From Bacilli bacterium (GTDB taxonomy: Bacteria; Bacillota_I; Bacilli_A; RFN20; CAG-288), in contig JALCRV010000002.1 of assembly GCA_022652945.1 (NCBI GenBank), forward strand, positions 1 through 64,000: a stretch of 64,000 nucleotides of DNA, in the 5' to 3' direction. Below the pieces are notes generated by a model, which did no database searches, was not told where the DNA came from, and saw nothing but the letters and a program-made list of their open reading frames with translations. The translations under genes were made by a program, and so were the position numbers. Position 1 is the stretch's first letter, and every line of letters begins with the position of its first letter. This document shows, piece by piece, positions 25,877 to 33,505 of the stretch.

Positions 25877-26835
25877 TTTTCTATCACCTCGTATCCTAAC
25901 TTAGCTTGTTGTAAGTATGCTAAGACTTTCCGGTAGTTTTCTTGGGAGACGTTGATAATCAATTCTCCTAAGACATCATCTCTGAATCTTTCTAACTGTC
26001 CCCAGGCGATGGAAAAATCGATATCGAGTTCCCTCGCCATATGGGTGATGAAATCCTGAGTTGAGAAGGACTTCGGGAAGAATAGTTTGATATTGATCCC
26101 GGTGGTCGGAAGGAGAGTCTCATTAGGGACCAAAGCGGATAAGGAAGAATACGGAGCGAGGAAGACTTCATCGGTCTTCCCGACTTGAACTAATTTTCCG
26201 TCGATCAGGACTCCGACTCGATCGCAGATGGCTTTTACGACTTCCATCTGGTGGGTGACCATGACAATCGTCAGCCCTAGAGTCTTATTGATTTCTCTTA
26301 ATAAGGCTAGAATCGACTGAGTGGTTTTCGGATCCAAAGCCGAAGTAGCTTCATCGGAAAGGAGGACTTTCGGATTTAAGGCTAGAGCTCTGGCGATTGC
26401 GACCCTTTGTTTCTGCCCGCCGGAGAGTTCGCGGGGTTTCGCTTTGAGCTTATCTTGGATTTGCACCATCTGGGCGAGTTTTTGGACTCGCGCTTCGATT
26501 TCCTTATTTGGAAGGTGAGCGCATTCAAGAGGCAAAGCGATATTCTTATAAATGCTAAGGGTATCCATCAAAGCGAAATCTTGGAAAATCATCGCTGTTT
26601 TCTGCCTGTATTGCCTTAGTTCGATCCCTTTAAGCTTGCTGACGTCTTTCCCATCGGAGATAATCTTGCCTTTATTGATCGGCTCCAGACCGTTGATGGT
26701 CCTAAGCAAGGTGGACTTTCCAGCTCCGGATTGTCCGATAATGCCGAAAATCTCTCCGTCATTGATTTTTAGGCTGACATCGGAAAGCACGTGCAAGGAA
26801 CCGAAGTCTTTGCTGACGTGGATGAATTCGATCAT
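25873..26835 (-). CDS. metN: Methionine ABC transporter, ATPase
   Basis: A 320-residue ATPase with Walker A GQSGAGKST, Q-loop IFQDF, signature LSGGQKQRVAIARAL, Walker B VLLSDEATSALD and the switch His in MVTHQM. The C-terminal 75 residues carry the ACT-like regulatory domain typical of MetN (FITHMARELDIDFSIAWGQ in outline), by which methionine inhibits transport. The ATG at 26835 follows AAGGAGG. A T-box leader with an AUG specifier lies just upstream. Confidence 0.92.
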   Translation of the reverse strand: MIEFIHVSKDFGSLHVLSDVSLKINDGEIFGIIGQSGAGKSTLLRTINGLEPINKGKIISDGKDVSKLKGIELRQYRQKTAMIFQDFALMDTLSIYKNIALPLECAHLPNKEIEARVQKLAQMVQIQDKLKAKPRELSGGQKQRVAIARALALNPKVLLSDEATSALDPKTTQSILALLREINKTLGLTIVMVTHQMEVVKAICDRVGVLIDGKLVQVGKTDEVFLAPYSSLSALVPNETLLPTTGINIKLFFPKSFSTQDFITHMARELDIDFSIAWGQLERFRDDVLGELIINVSQENYRKVLAYLQQAKLGYEVIEK

Positions 26836-26861
26836 TTAGCCTCCTTCCTAAGGAAGGGAAG

Positions 26862-26901
26862 AAAAAAGCCCCGTCCTTAAATTTCTCTAAAGGACGGGGC
26901 T
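26862..26901 (-). terminator. T-box-controlled terminator before metN
   Basis: On the minus strand a 12-base-pair stem AGCCCCGTCCTT/AAGGACGGGGCT with a loop of about ten bases is followed by a run of T. Its 5' half can pair alternatively with the T-box sequence to form the antiterminator. Confidence 0.9.
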
Positions 26902-27122
26902 AGATAACCCGTGTTACCACCTTTATTTGCCTAAATATCGCTATTTAAGCCTCAGCGAGTGCAAATGCTACACTCTGCAGCGATGACGGGCGCACCCGGT
27001 TCAAGTTACATATCGCCTGAACAGCTCCGAGGCCATGTTCATCTTTTCTTTCCCATCCCTGTTCCATCACATCCAGGGACTCTCTATAGGTCAAAAGCAG
27101 ATTACTCTTCCTCTTCTCAGCT
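26862..27122 (-). ncRNA. T-box leader, tRNA-Met specific (specifier AUG)
   Basis: The minus-strand leader has the parts of a T-box: stem I base AGCTGAG/CTC-GG-AGCT, the AGAGTA S-turn element, a specifier loop reading GAAC-AUG-GCCTC with the AUG at 27034-27036, and the T-box bulge GGTGGTAACACGGG at about 26908-26921. A terminator follows. An AUG specifier means uncharged tRNA-Met would stabilise the antiterminator and switch on metNIQ when methionine is short. This agrees with the genes behind it. Confidence 0.92.
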
Positions 27123-27132
27123 TTATGGGACT

Positions 27133-27160
27133 ATTATAAACCCTTTTTTCTGGTTGTAAA
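27133..27160 (-). promoter_or_regulatory. Promoter of the T-box leader and metNIQ
   Basis: On the minus strand TTTACA (27155-27160) and a perfect TATAAT (27133-27138) are separated by 16 bases, placing the transcript start about ten bases before stem I of the T-box. Confidence 0.75.
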
Positions 27161-27180
27161 GAACTATTTGATCTTTCGTC

Positions 27181-28659
27181 TCAGGCTTTGTCTTGGATTT
27201 GTTTTCCATCCCATTCCGCTCCGGTGACCTGGTCCATATTCATGCCTTTGGTCTCTCCGACCTTGAAGCAGAGAATCAAAAGACCGATAACCATAGCGGG
27301 AGTGGAGACGCCTAAGCACCAATAATCCAGATTGATTTTGGGGAAGATATAGAGAATCCCCATAGTGATGACCATGATTGAACCCATGCCGATTCCTGCC
27401 ATCACGGTCTCCGCGGAGAGCATCGAAGCTCTTAGATTAGTCGGGCAGGATTCGGTGGACATAATGCCTAAGGTATCGCTGACCGCCCAGAAGGCACCGA
27501 CGAAAAGGCCGATAAATGTCCCGACAATGTAAGGACTCCAAAGGAATTTGGCGCTTATTATAAAGAGGATAAAACAGATGGTCGCTACTCCGCTAAGACA
27601 GACCGAAACAGTCTTGCGGCCGAGTTTATCCGAAAAGAACCCGTATATCAAAGTGACAAAGGCAACTCCGAAAGGATACATCAGCAAAGCGGAATTTACT
27701 TCCTCGGTTGTCATAGTCGCTGCTTTCATGATCGATTCGTAATCCTGTGTGGAGATAGCCCCGACTAAAAAGATAGCAACAGCGATAAAAAGCCATTTCA
27801 ATTGCTTATGGGAAAAGGCGAACTTTAAAGCGTGGCCTAACCCACCTTGGGCATTTTTATCAGCTTCGGTTTTGTTCTTTTTTTCTTCTTCTCTTTGTTC
27901 AGGAGTCTTTTTCAGATAATCGATTCTTCTTCTTAAGAAGACATCGGTTTCTCCGGCGAAGAGGAGGGCGAAGAAACAAGCTACGAAACCCACGATGGCG
28001 GGGACTAAGAAGACTTTTCGCCACTTAGTAGCATCCGCCCCCATGAAGACCATACGCATTAAAGGGATTAAGGAGATACCTAAGGATGCGATGCCTTTAA
28101 TGAGGGAATAGATGGTTCCTCTTTTTTTCTCCGGGGCGGTCTCAAGGATATAGACGACCTGCATATCGTTAGGAATGAAGAAGGTGATGATTAAAGTGCC
28201 GGTCAGAAAAATGAAGAGGTTCTGCTGTAAAAAACAGACCAGCATACCTAAAGCCATTCCGAAAGTATTGATGACAAGGAAAGGCTTGCGGCCGAACTTA
28301 TCCGCCAGGGTTTTATAGAAGAAAGAAAAGACGACCGTGGCCTGGAAGAGCATCGTATAGAAAGAGAATTGGGCTAAGCCTTTGTTATAAGCTTCATCGA
28401 AAGCGGCGGTTTGGGGGATGAGATTTGGATCCACGAAGAACTCGGTGACGATGGAGGATTGTAAAGCGTTAGTGATATTGGAACTTACTTCATCGGTGAT
28501 GTAGACCAAAGTGATGATCATCATCAGATAGATGATATAAAGCTTGGGGCGTTTTCTTTCGTATTGGGCTTCGCGACGGACTAATTCTTTCGCTTCTTTA
28601 ACGGCTAGCTTTTGAGCTCGAGCGACCTTTTTCTCTTCCAAAGTTACATTTTGTGGCAT
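27181..28659 (-). CDS. MFS transporter
   Basis: A 492-residue major facilitator with about 12 membrane helices and two copies of the loop 2-3 motif, DKFGRKPFL and DKLGRKTVS. The N-terminal 45 residues are a charged cytosolic extension, and the central loop (residues about 245-275) is rich in E and K. It resembles the sugar/metabolite MHS branch rather than drug exporters, but the substrate cannot be named. The start follows AGGAGGG. It is divergent from the MBL hydrolase gene, with an inverted repeat in the shared upstream region. Confidence 0.8.
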   Translation of the reverse strand: MPQNVTLEEKKVARAQKLAVKEAKELVRREAQYERKRPKLYIIYLMMIITLVYITDEVSSNITNALQSSIVTEFFVDPNLIPQTAAFDEAYNKGLAQFSFYTMLFQATVVFSFFYKTLADKFGRKPFLVINTFGMALGMLVCFLQQNLFIFLTGTLIITFFIPNDMQVVYILETAPEKKRGTIYSLIKGIASLGISLIPLMRMVFMGADATKWRKVFLVPAIVGFVACFFALLFAGETDVFLRRRIDYLKKTPEQREEEKKNKTEADKNAQGGLGHALKFAFSHKQLKWLFIAVAIFLVGAISTQDYESIMKAATMTTEEVNSALLMYPFGVAFVTLIYGFFSDKLGRKTVSVCLSGVATICFILFIISAKFLWSPYIVGTFIGLFVGAFWAVSDTLGIMSTESCPTNLRASMLSAETVMAGIGMGSIMVITMGILYIFPKINLDYWCLGVSTPAMVIGLLILCFKVGETKGMNMDQVTGAEWDGKQIQDKA

Positions 28660-28733
28660 AGGCCCTCCTAAATTAAAGATAAGCTGCCAACTGATTTATC
28701 TTTATTATATGTTCTAGAGCTTTCTTTTATCTT

Positions 28734-28753
28734 CATTCATTCCTCGATGAATG
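28734..28753. promoter_or_regulatory. Inverted repeat in a divergent promoter region
   Basis: CATTCAT-TCCTCG-ATGAATG is a seven-base inverted repeat lying between the divergent MFS and MBL genes. A TATAAT for the plus-strand gene follows at 28774-28779. It could be an operator for either gene; no regulator is adjacent. Confidence 0.35.
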
Positions 28754-28806
28754 TCTTAATTTTCATTTAGGTTTATAATTAAAGAAAAATTAGGGGGAGA
28801 GGTAAA

Positions 28807-29403
28807 ATGGCAAAATTGCTTTATCAGGGTCATGGTTCCTATCGTTTTATCACGAATGAAGGCAAAGTGATCTATGTCGATCCCTACGCTGGGACTGGTT
28901 ATAACCTGATCCCGGATTTAGTCTTAATCACTCATGAGCATTTCGATCACAATCATCTGGAATTGCTGTCTTTAGGGAAAAGCACGAAAGTCATCCGCTC
29001 CAGGGATGCTCATCCCGGTGATGATTATTTATCTTTTGATTACGGCTGGTGCAAAGTCCAAGCTACCCCAGCCATGAACGTCAATCACGATCCGAAAGTC
29101 TGCGTTGGTTTCCTTCTGGAATTCGATGGAATTAAGATTTATTGCGCCGGTGATACTTCCCAAACGGCCTTTATGTCTAATACCTTACCTTCTTTGCATC
29201 TCGATTATGCCTTCTTGCCGACCGATGGTATTTATAATATGTCAGCGGAGCAGGCAGCTAGATGCGCAAATCTGATAAAAGCTAAGCATTCTATCCCTGT
29301 CCATACCGATCCTCATTCTTTGTTTTCTATGGATATCGCTGAGCGTTTTTTACCTAAGGAAGGACGTCTGATTTTAACTCCCGGAGAAAGTATTGATCTA
29401 TAA
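28807..29403 (+). CDS. MBL-fold metal-dependent hydrolase, UlaG-like
   Basis: A 198-residue metallo-beta-lactamase-fold protein of the small UlaG/YtkL-like group. Metal ligands are visible in ITHEHFDHNH (HxHxDH), CAGDTSQTAF, and the late PVHTDPHS His residues. Related proteins hydrolyse phosphodiester or lactone bonds; the true substrate is unknown. The ATG follows GGGGGAGAGG, and a strong terminator follows the gene, so it is a single-gene unit. Confidence 0.85.
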   Translation: MAKLLYQGHGSYRFITNEGKVIYVDPYAGTGYNLIPDLVLITHEHFDHNHLELLSLGKSTKVIRSRDAHPGDDYLSFDYGWCKVQATPAMNVNHDPKVCVGFLLEFDGIKIYCAGDTSQTAFMSNTLPSLHLDYAFLPTDGIYNMSAEQAARCANLIKAKHSIPVHTDPHSLFSMDIAERFLPKEGRLILTPGESIDL

Positions 29404-29450
29404 GCCTTTTCAGCAGAGTTCAAGACTTTCTATGATAGATTTCTTAGTCT

Positions 29451-29477
29451 AAAAATGCCCTTAAAGGGCATTTTTTA
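29451..29477 (+). terminator. Intrinsic terminator after the MBL hydrolase gene
   Basis: An AAAAATGCCCTT / AAGGGCATTTTTT hairpin with a very short loop is followed by T residues. Confidence 0.85.
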
Positions 29478-29519
29478 GTTAATCAGAAGAAAAAAGTAAA
29501 CGGTTTCATATCATCGGAA

Positions 29520-29549
29520 TGGCAATATATTTTCTCCCGGTGCTACAAT
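29520..29549 (+). promoter_or_regulatory. Extended -10 promoter of the feo operon
   Basis: TGCTACAAT at 29541-29549 is an extended -10 element (TGnTACAAT) with TGGCAA 18 bases upstream, 46 bases before the feoA start. I did not find a convincing Fur or DtxR operator by eye. Confidence 0.5.
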
Positions 29550-29594
29550 GACAATGCCAAGCGGTTTAAGTCAGCCTGGCAGGAGGTTGATCAC

Positions 29595-29882
29595 ATGGGT
29601 GAGAACACCAACAGACGCATTAAAAGAAGAAGACTTAAGGTCGGAGAGGAAGGTCACCTCTCAGATCTTCGCCCGGGCCAAGAATGCGTGGTCCTGGCTT
29701 TCCACAATGACAATGCCGCTCTGAGAAGAAGACTGCTCGATATGGGGATTACTAAAGGGGTTGAAGTCAGGGTCAAGAAGATTGCTCCCTTAGGTGATCC
29801 GATCGATATCGAACTGCGCGGGTACGAGCTCTGCTTGAGAAGAGAAGATATGCAGGGCATCGACATCAGGTGCTCGAAATGA
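29595..29882 (+). CDS. feoA: Ferrous iron transport protein A
   Basis: A 95-residue FeoA with the SH3-like core (LRPGQECVVLAF, RRRLLDMGITKGVEVRV, PLGDPIDIELRGYELCLRRED). FeoA is a small cytosolic partner needed for FeoB-driven Fe2+ uptake. Before the core there is a basic extension of about 20 residues (NRRIKRRRLKVGEEG) that is longer than in minimal FeoA. Its TGA overlaps the feoB ATG (ATGA). Confidence 0.92.
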   Translation: MGENTNRRIKRRRLKVGEEGHLSDLRPGQECVVLAFHNDNAALRRRLLDMGITKGVEVRVKKIAPLGDPIDIELRGYELCLRREDMQGIDIRCSK

Positions 29883-31912
29883 AATGCGCATTAGTCGGGA
29901 ACCAGAACTCTGGTAAAACGACGATGTTCAATCTCTTGACCGGATTGAACCAGACCGTCGGAAACTGGCCCGGAGTCACGATTGAAAGAAAAGAGGGGAC
30001 GATCAAAGGCAGCGATATTACCTTGGTCGATCTCCCGGGGATTTATTCCCTTTCGCCATATACCGCTGAAGAAGAAGTCTCCAGAAAGTTCGTCTTGGAA
30101 GAGAAGCCGGACTTAATCATAAATATCATCGATGCTACTTCCATCGAACGTTCTTTGTATTTGACGACCCAGCTTTTGGAATTGAACGCTAAAGTCGTCA
30201 TCGCTTTGAATATGGCTGATATTATGCAGGCCAGAGGTGTTTTTATCGATGTCGATAAGCTTTCTAAGCTTCTGCATACGACGGTCGTGAAAGTCTCGGC
30301 TTTGAAAAAGACCGGGATCGATGCTTTGATTAAGACGATTGAAAGCGGGGAGGTGATGGAAAATAACCATCAACCTATCTATCCACTTTCCATCGAGGAG
30401 TGCCTTTCTTCAATCGGTGAACATTATGCCGATCATAGCCTTTCGCGCTTTGAACTGGTGAAAATCTTCGAGCGCGATGAAGCCTTTAGGATTATGGATG
30501 ATGATTTCGTTGAGAAGAGAATCGCAGAAAAAGAAGCGGAATTCGGGATGGACGCTGAACAACTGATTGCCTCCTTACGTTACGACTTCATCGCGGAGAT
30601 CAAAAAGGGAGCGGTGGAAGTAAAAAAGCCTAAGGTTACCTTGACTGATAAAATCGATGGGGTGGTTTTGAATCGCTTCTTGGCAATTCCGATTTTCATC
30701 CTTATTATGGGTCTGGTTTACTTCCTTTCTGTCGGTGTAATCGGGCAACTTACTTCCGATTTGCTCGATGGGTTCTTTAACGGAATGGAGGAGTTTACGA
30801 TATTCGGTAAGGCGTATCCTTTGAGCTTTATCGGGGTCGGTCCGTATTTCGCTTCTTTGATTCTTAATTCCGGTGGTTCTTCTTGGGCGGCCTCTTTAGT
30901 AAAAGACGGTGTGGTGAGCGGGGTCGGCGCTGTAATCAATTTTGTCCCGCAGCTTTTCGTGATGTTTATCTGCTTATCCTTATTGGAAACGAGCGGTTAT
31001 ATGTCGAGAATCGCTTTCTTCTTAGATCGAGTCTTTAAGAAATTTGGGCTTTCCGGGAAATCCTTGATTCCTTTTATCGTCGGCTCGGGTTGTTCGGTCC
31101 CGGGTATCATGACCGCTAGAACTGTGGAAAACGAGGACGAAAGAAAGATGACTATCTTACTTACGCCTTTTATTCCTTGCTCAGCTAAGTTACCGATCAT
31201 CGCTTTATTCGCCGGATCCTTTTTCGGGCAGTATGCCTGGCTGGTCACTTTGTCTTTATATCTGCTCGCGGTCTTGGTGATTCTCTTTTCTGCGGTCCTG
31301 ATCAAGAAAGTGAGAAAAAGCAGCTCGGATTCATCTTTTATTTCGGAGTTGCCGGAATACCACGCTCCGTCTTTTAGATATGTGAGCCGGGATGTCTGGG
31401 ATCGTACTTCCGCTTTCTTAAAAAGAGCGGGGACGGAAATCCTGATCGCTTCCGTTATCGTTTGGATGCTGACTTCTTTCACCTGGGATTGGAAATATAT
31501 CGATGGAAGCAATCTGACAGTTGAATCTTCTTTGATTGCCGGAATAGGCAACGCCTTCAGCTGGGCCTTTTATCCGATGCTGGGTGGGCATTTCTCCTGG
31601 GCCGCCGCGGTCTCGGCTCTTCAAGGTCTGATCGCTAAGGAACAAGTTATTTCTTCAATGGATGTCATCGCGGGGATTTCGGGAGGAGGGAAGGATATCT
31701 TTGCTTCACCGATTTTCAGTTTCTTCGATGGCTGGTCCGCTTATGCATATATGGTCTTTAATCTTTTTTCCGCTCCTTGCGTGGCGGCTATCGGAGCGAT
31801 GCGAGCGGAATTCGGCTCAAGGAAGATGACATTAAAGGCTATCTTATATCAGATTAGTTTTGCTTGGGTCTTATCTACGTTAATAGGTCTTATCGGTTGG
31901 GGGGTTAGATAA
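29879..31912 (+). CDS. feoB: Ferrous iron transport protein B
   Basis: A 677-residue Fe2+ transporter. The N-terminal G domain has G1 GNQNSGKTT, G3 DLPGIYS and G4 NMAD; a helical GDI-like region follows to about residue 260. The membrane part carries paired Gate motifs (SGYMSRIAF, IPFIVGSGCSVPG with a conserved Cys, and PFIPCSAKLPI). I choose the ATG at 29879, which overlaps the feoA stop, over a GTG at 29870. The third operon gene follows after one base. Confidence 0.95.
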   Translation: MKCALVGNQNSGKTTMFNLLTGLNQTVGNWPGVTIERKEGTIKGSDITLVDLPGIYSLSPYTAEEEVSRKFVLEEKPDLIINIIDATSIERSLYLTTQLLELNAKVVIALNMADIMQARGVFIDVDKLSKLLHTTVVKVSALKKTGIDALIKTIESGEVMENNHQPIYPLSIEECLSSIGEHYADHSLSRFELVKIFERDEAFRIMDDDFVEKRIAEKEAEFGMDAEQLIASLRYDFIAEIKKGAVEVKKPKVTLTDKIDGVVLNRFLAIPIFILIMGLVYFLSVGVIGQLTSDLLDGFFNGMEEFTIFGKAYPLSFIGVGPYFASLILNSGGSSWAASLVKDGVVSGVGAVINFVPQLFVMFICLSLLETSGYMSRIAFFLDRVFKKFGLSGKSLIPFIVGSGCSVPGIMTARTVENEDERKMTILLTPFIPCSAKLPIIALFAGSFFGQYAWLVTLSLYLLAVLVILFSAVLIKKVRKSSSDSSFISELPEYHAPSFRYVSRDVWDRTSAFLKRAGTEILIASVIVWMLTSFTWDWKYIDGSNLTVESSLIAGIGNAFSWAFYPMLGGHFSWAAAVSALQGLIAKEQVISSMDVIAGISGGGKDIFASPIFSFFDGWSAYAYMVFNLFSAPCVAAIGAMRAEFGSRKMTLKAILYQISFAWVLSTLIGLIGWGVR

Positions 31913-31913
31913 A

Positions 31914-32132
31914 ATGAACTGGATAGATTTTCTAGTGGTATTTGCTGTTATAGTTCTCGTTGCCTTAGCTTTCTTTTTCGGCCCTTTTCTTCCTTATCTT
32001 AAAGCCAGAAATAAAGGGATGAATCCTTCCTGCTCTTCTTGCCCGGTCGGGAATCAGAAGAAGGCCAAAAGATTAATTAACGATTTCCATAAAGAGGAAG
32101 CGAAGAGAAAAAAGGCGGAAGAAGTTAAGTAA
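31914..32132 (+). CDS. FeoB-associated Cys-rich small membrane protein
   Basis: A 72-residue protein with one N-terminal membrane helix (about residues 5-27) followed by a short CSSC motif and a Lys/Glu-rich tail. This is the layout of the FeoB-associated Cys-rich (FeoC-replacing) proteins that end many Bacillota feo operons. The start lies one base after the feoB stop. It may help deliver or gate iron; this is inference. Confidence 0.8.
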   Translation: MNWIDFLVVFAVIVLVALAFFFGPFLPYLKARNKGMNPSCSSCPVGNQKKAKRLINDFHKEEAKRKKAEEVK

Positions 32133-32206
32133 TATTTGCTTGCCGGAGTCTTTCTTATTACAATATTAATGTCAGTTTCAGCCTGCTTTTAAAAGGAGGG
32201 TGAACT

Positions 32207-32386
32207 ATGCAAGAACCCGATAAGAAAAAAGAAAACCCGAAACCTAATAAGCAAAAAGAGGAAGAGACGATTCCTTTTACTTCCGAGGATATTCCCTCTG
32301 AAGATATCGAGATGATCAGGGAAAAGAACAACCCTTTCGCCTCTCGTTCTTACGATGATGATAATTCCTATTCGGATGATAGATAG
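32207..32386 (+). CDS. Small acidic hydrophilic protein of unknown function (59 residues)
   Basis: I do not recognise this protein. It starts MQEPDKKKENPKPNKQKEEE, continues with an acidic stretch (SEDIPSEDIEM), and ends RSYDDDNSYSDDR. It has no hydrophobic segment and looks disordered. The case for a real gene is the strong AAAAGGAGGG eight bases before the ATG, and that its TAG stop (32384-32386) is immediately followed by the msrA ATG at 32387 with no spare base, so msrA has no other close ribosome binding site and probably depends on re-initiation. Confidence 0.75.
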   Translation: MQEPDKKKENPKPNKQKEEETIPFTSEDIPSEDIEMIREKNNPFASRSYDDDNSYSDDR

Positions 32387-32884
32387 ATGAAAACTATTTA
32401 CTTAGCTGGTGGTTGCTTTTGGGGAAGCGAGAAGTATTTCGAGTCTTTAAAGGGTGTGATTTCGACCGAGGTCGGATACGCTAACGGCAACACTGCTAAC
32501 CCGGCCTATCACGATTTAAAAGAAGGTAAGGCGACTCACGCGGAGAGTGTTAAGGTTGTCTACGATGAGAATGTTATCAGTTTGAATAAATTGATTGAGC
32601 ATCTGTTCCGCTTTATCGATCCTTTTGCAATCGATCATCAAGGCGAGGATTATGGCCATCAATACCGGACCGGGATCTTTTATGAAGATGAAGAAAGCGG
32701 AAGAATCGCTGAAACCTTTGTCAAAGCGAAAGAAAAAGAAGCGGGACGAAAGCTTTCTTTGAAGGTGGAGCCTCTTAAGAACTATTATCCGGCGGAGGAC
32801 TATCATCAAAAGTATCTAGATAAGAATCCGACTGGGTACTGCCATGTGAATCTTCATCTGATTAAACCCGAGGAAAAGAAATGA
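32387..32884 (+). CDS. msrA: Peptide methionine (S)-S-oxide reductase
   Basis: A 165-residue MsrA that repairs oxidised methionine. The active-site motif GGCFWG with Cys10 is at the N-terminus, followed by VGYANGNTANPAYHDLKEG and the HYQYRTGIF-type segment (GHQYRTGIF). No MsrB domain is fused. It is the middle gene of a tightly packed set: it begins directly after the 59-residue gene and its stop overlaps the next ATG by four bases. Confidence 0.95.
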   Translation: MKTIYLAGGCFWGSEKYFESLKGVISTEVGYANGNTANPAYHDLKEGKATHAESVKVVYDENVISLNKLIEHLFRFIDPFAIDHQGEDYGHQYRTGIFYEDEESGRIAETFVKAKEKEAGRKLSLKVEPLKNYYPAEDYHQKYLDKNPTGYCHVNLHLIKPEEKK

Positions 32885-33333
32885 GAATTCTTGTCTGCTC
32901 TGATTCCCATGGGGATTTAGTGGCCTTAAGGCAGATCTATCTGGCTAATCCAGGCTTGGACTTATATCTTCATTGCGGGGATATCTGCTTACCGGATTAC
33001 GCAGTCAGGGAATTTACGATTGTCAAAGGCAACTGTGATTATTTTTCTTTTCCTTTAAAAAGAGATATCCCGACTAAATGGGGAAATATCCATATGGAGC
33101 ATGGGAATTCTTACCAGGCCAGAAAAAAGGAATATATTGAATCTCTGCATTGTTTTATCTATCTTTTCGGACATACCCATGTTAAAGAACACGGTTACGA
33201 TGGTAAGACTTGGGTCTTTAATCCGGGGAGTCTTACTGAACCTGAGGATTCTGCAGAAGGCTCTTATCTTTTGATCGATATCGATGAGGAAAGCGGGAAA
33301 CTTACTTATCGATATGTGGATTTCCCTCTCTAG
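32881..33333 (+). CDS. YfcE-type metallophosphodiesterase
   Basis: A 150-residue calcineurin-like phosphoesterase of the compact YfcE/MJ0936 group. Motifs are CSDSHGD (D-x-H), HCGDICL (GD), VKGNCD (GNC-D), HGN, and FGHTHVKEH, followed by FNPGSLTEP. It is expected to hydrolyse phosphodiesters using Mn2+ or a similar metal. The ATG overlaps the msrA stop (ATGA). Confidence 0.88.
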   Translation: MRILVCSDSHGDLVALRQIYLANPGLDLYLHCGDICLPDYAVREFTIVKGNCDYFSFPLKRDIPTKWGNIHMEHGNSYQARKKEYIESLHCFIYLFGHTHVKEHGYDGKTWVFNPGSLTEPEDSAEGSYLLIDIDEESGKLTYRYVDFPL

Positions 33334-33505
33334 TTAGGCTTTTAGCACATCTAAGATAAGAAATCCTTAGATATAATTATTTTTAATAGCGCTTATCAGT
33401 TTTAAAGACGGAAGATAAAAGACCTATAATTATAAGAAAGATGAAAAGCCTTATACTTCTTACTTAAAGACTTTATGAGAAAAAGAAAGGAAAGGGGAGA
33501 GGAAG

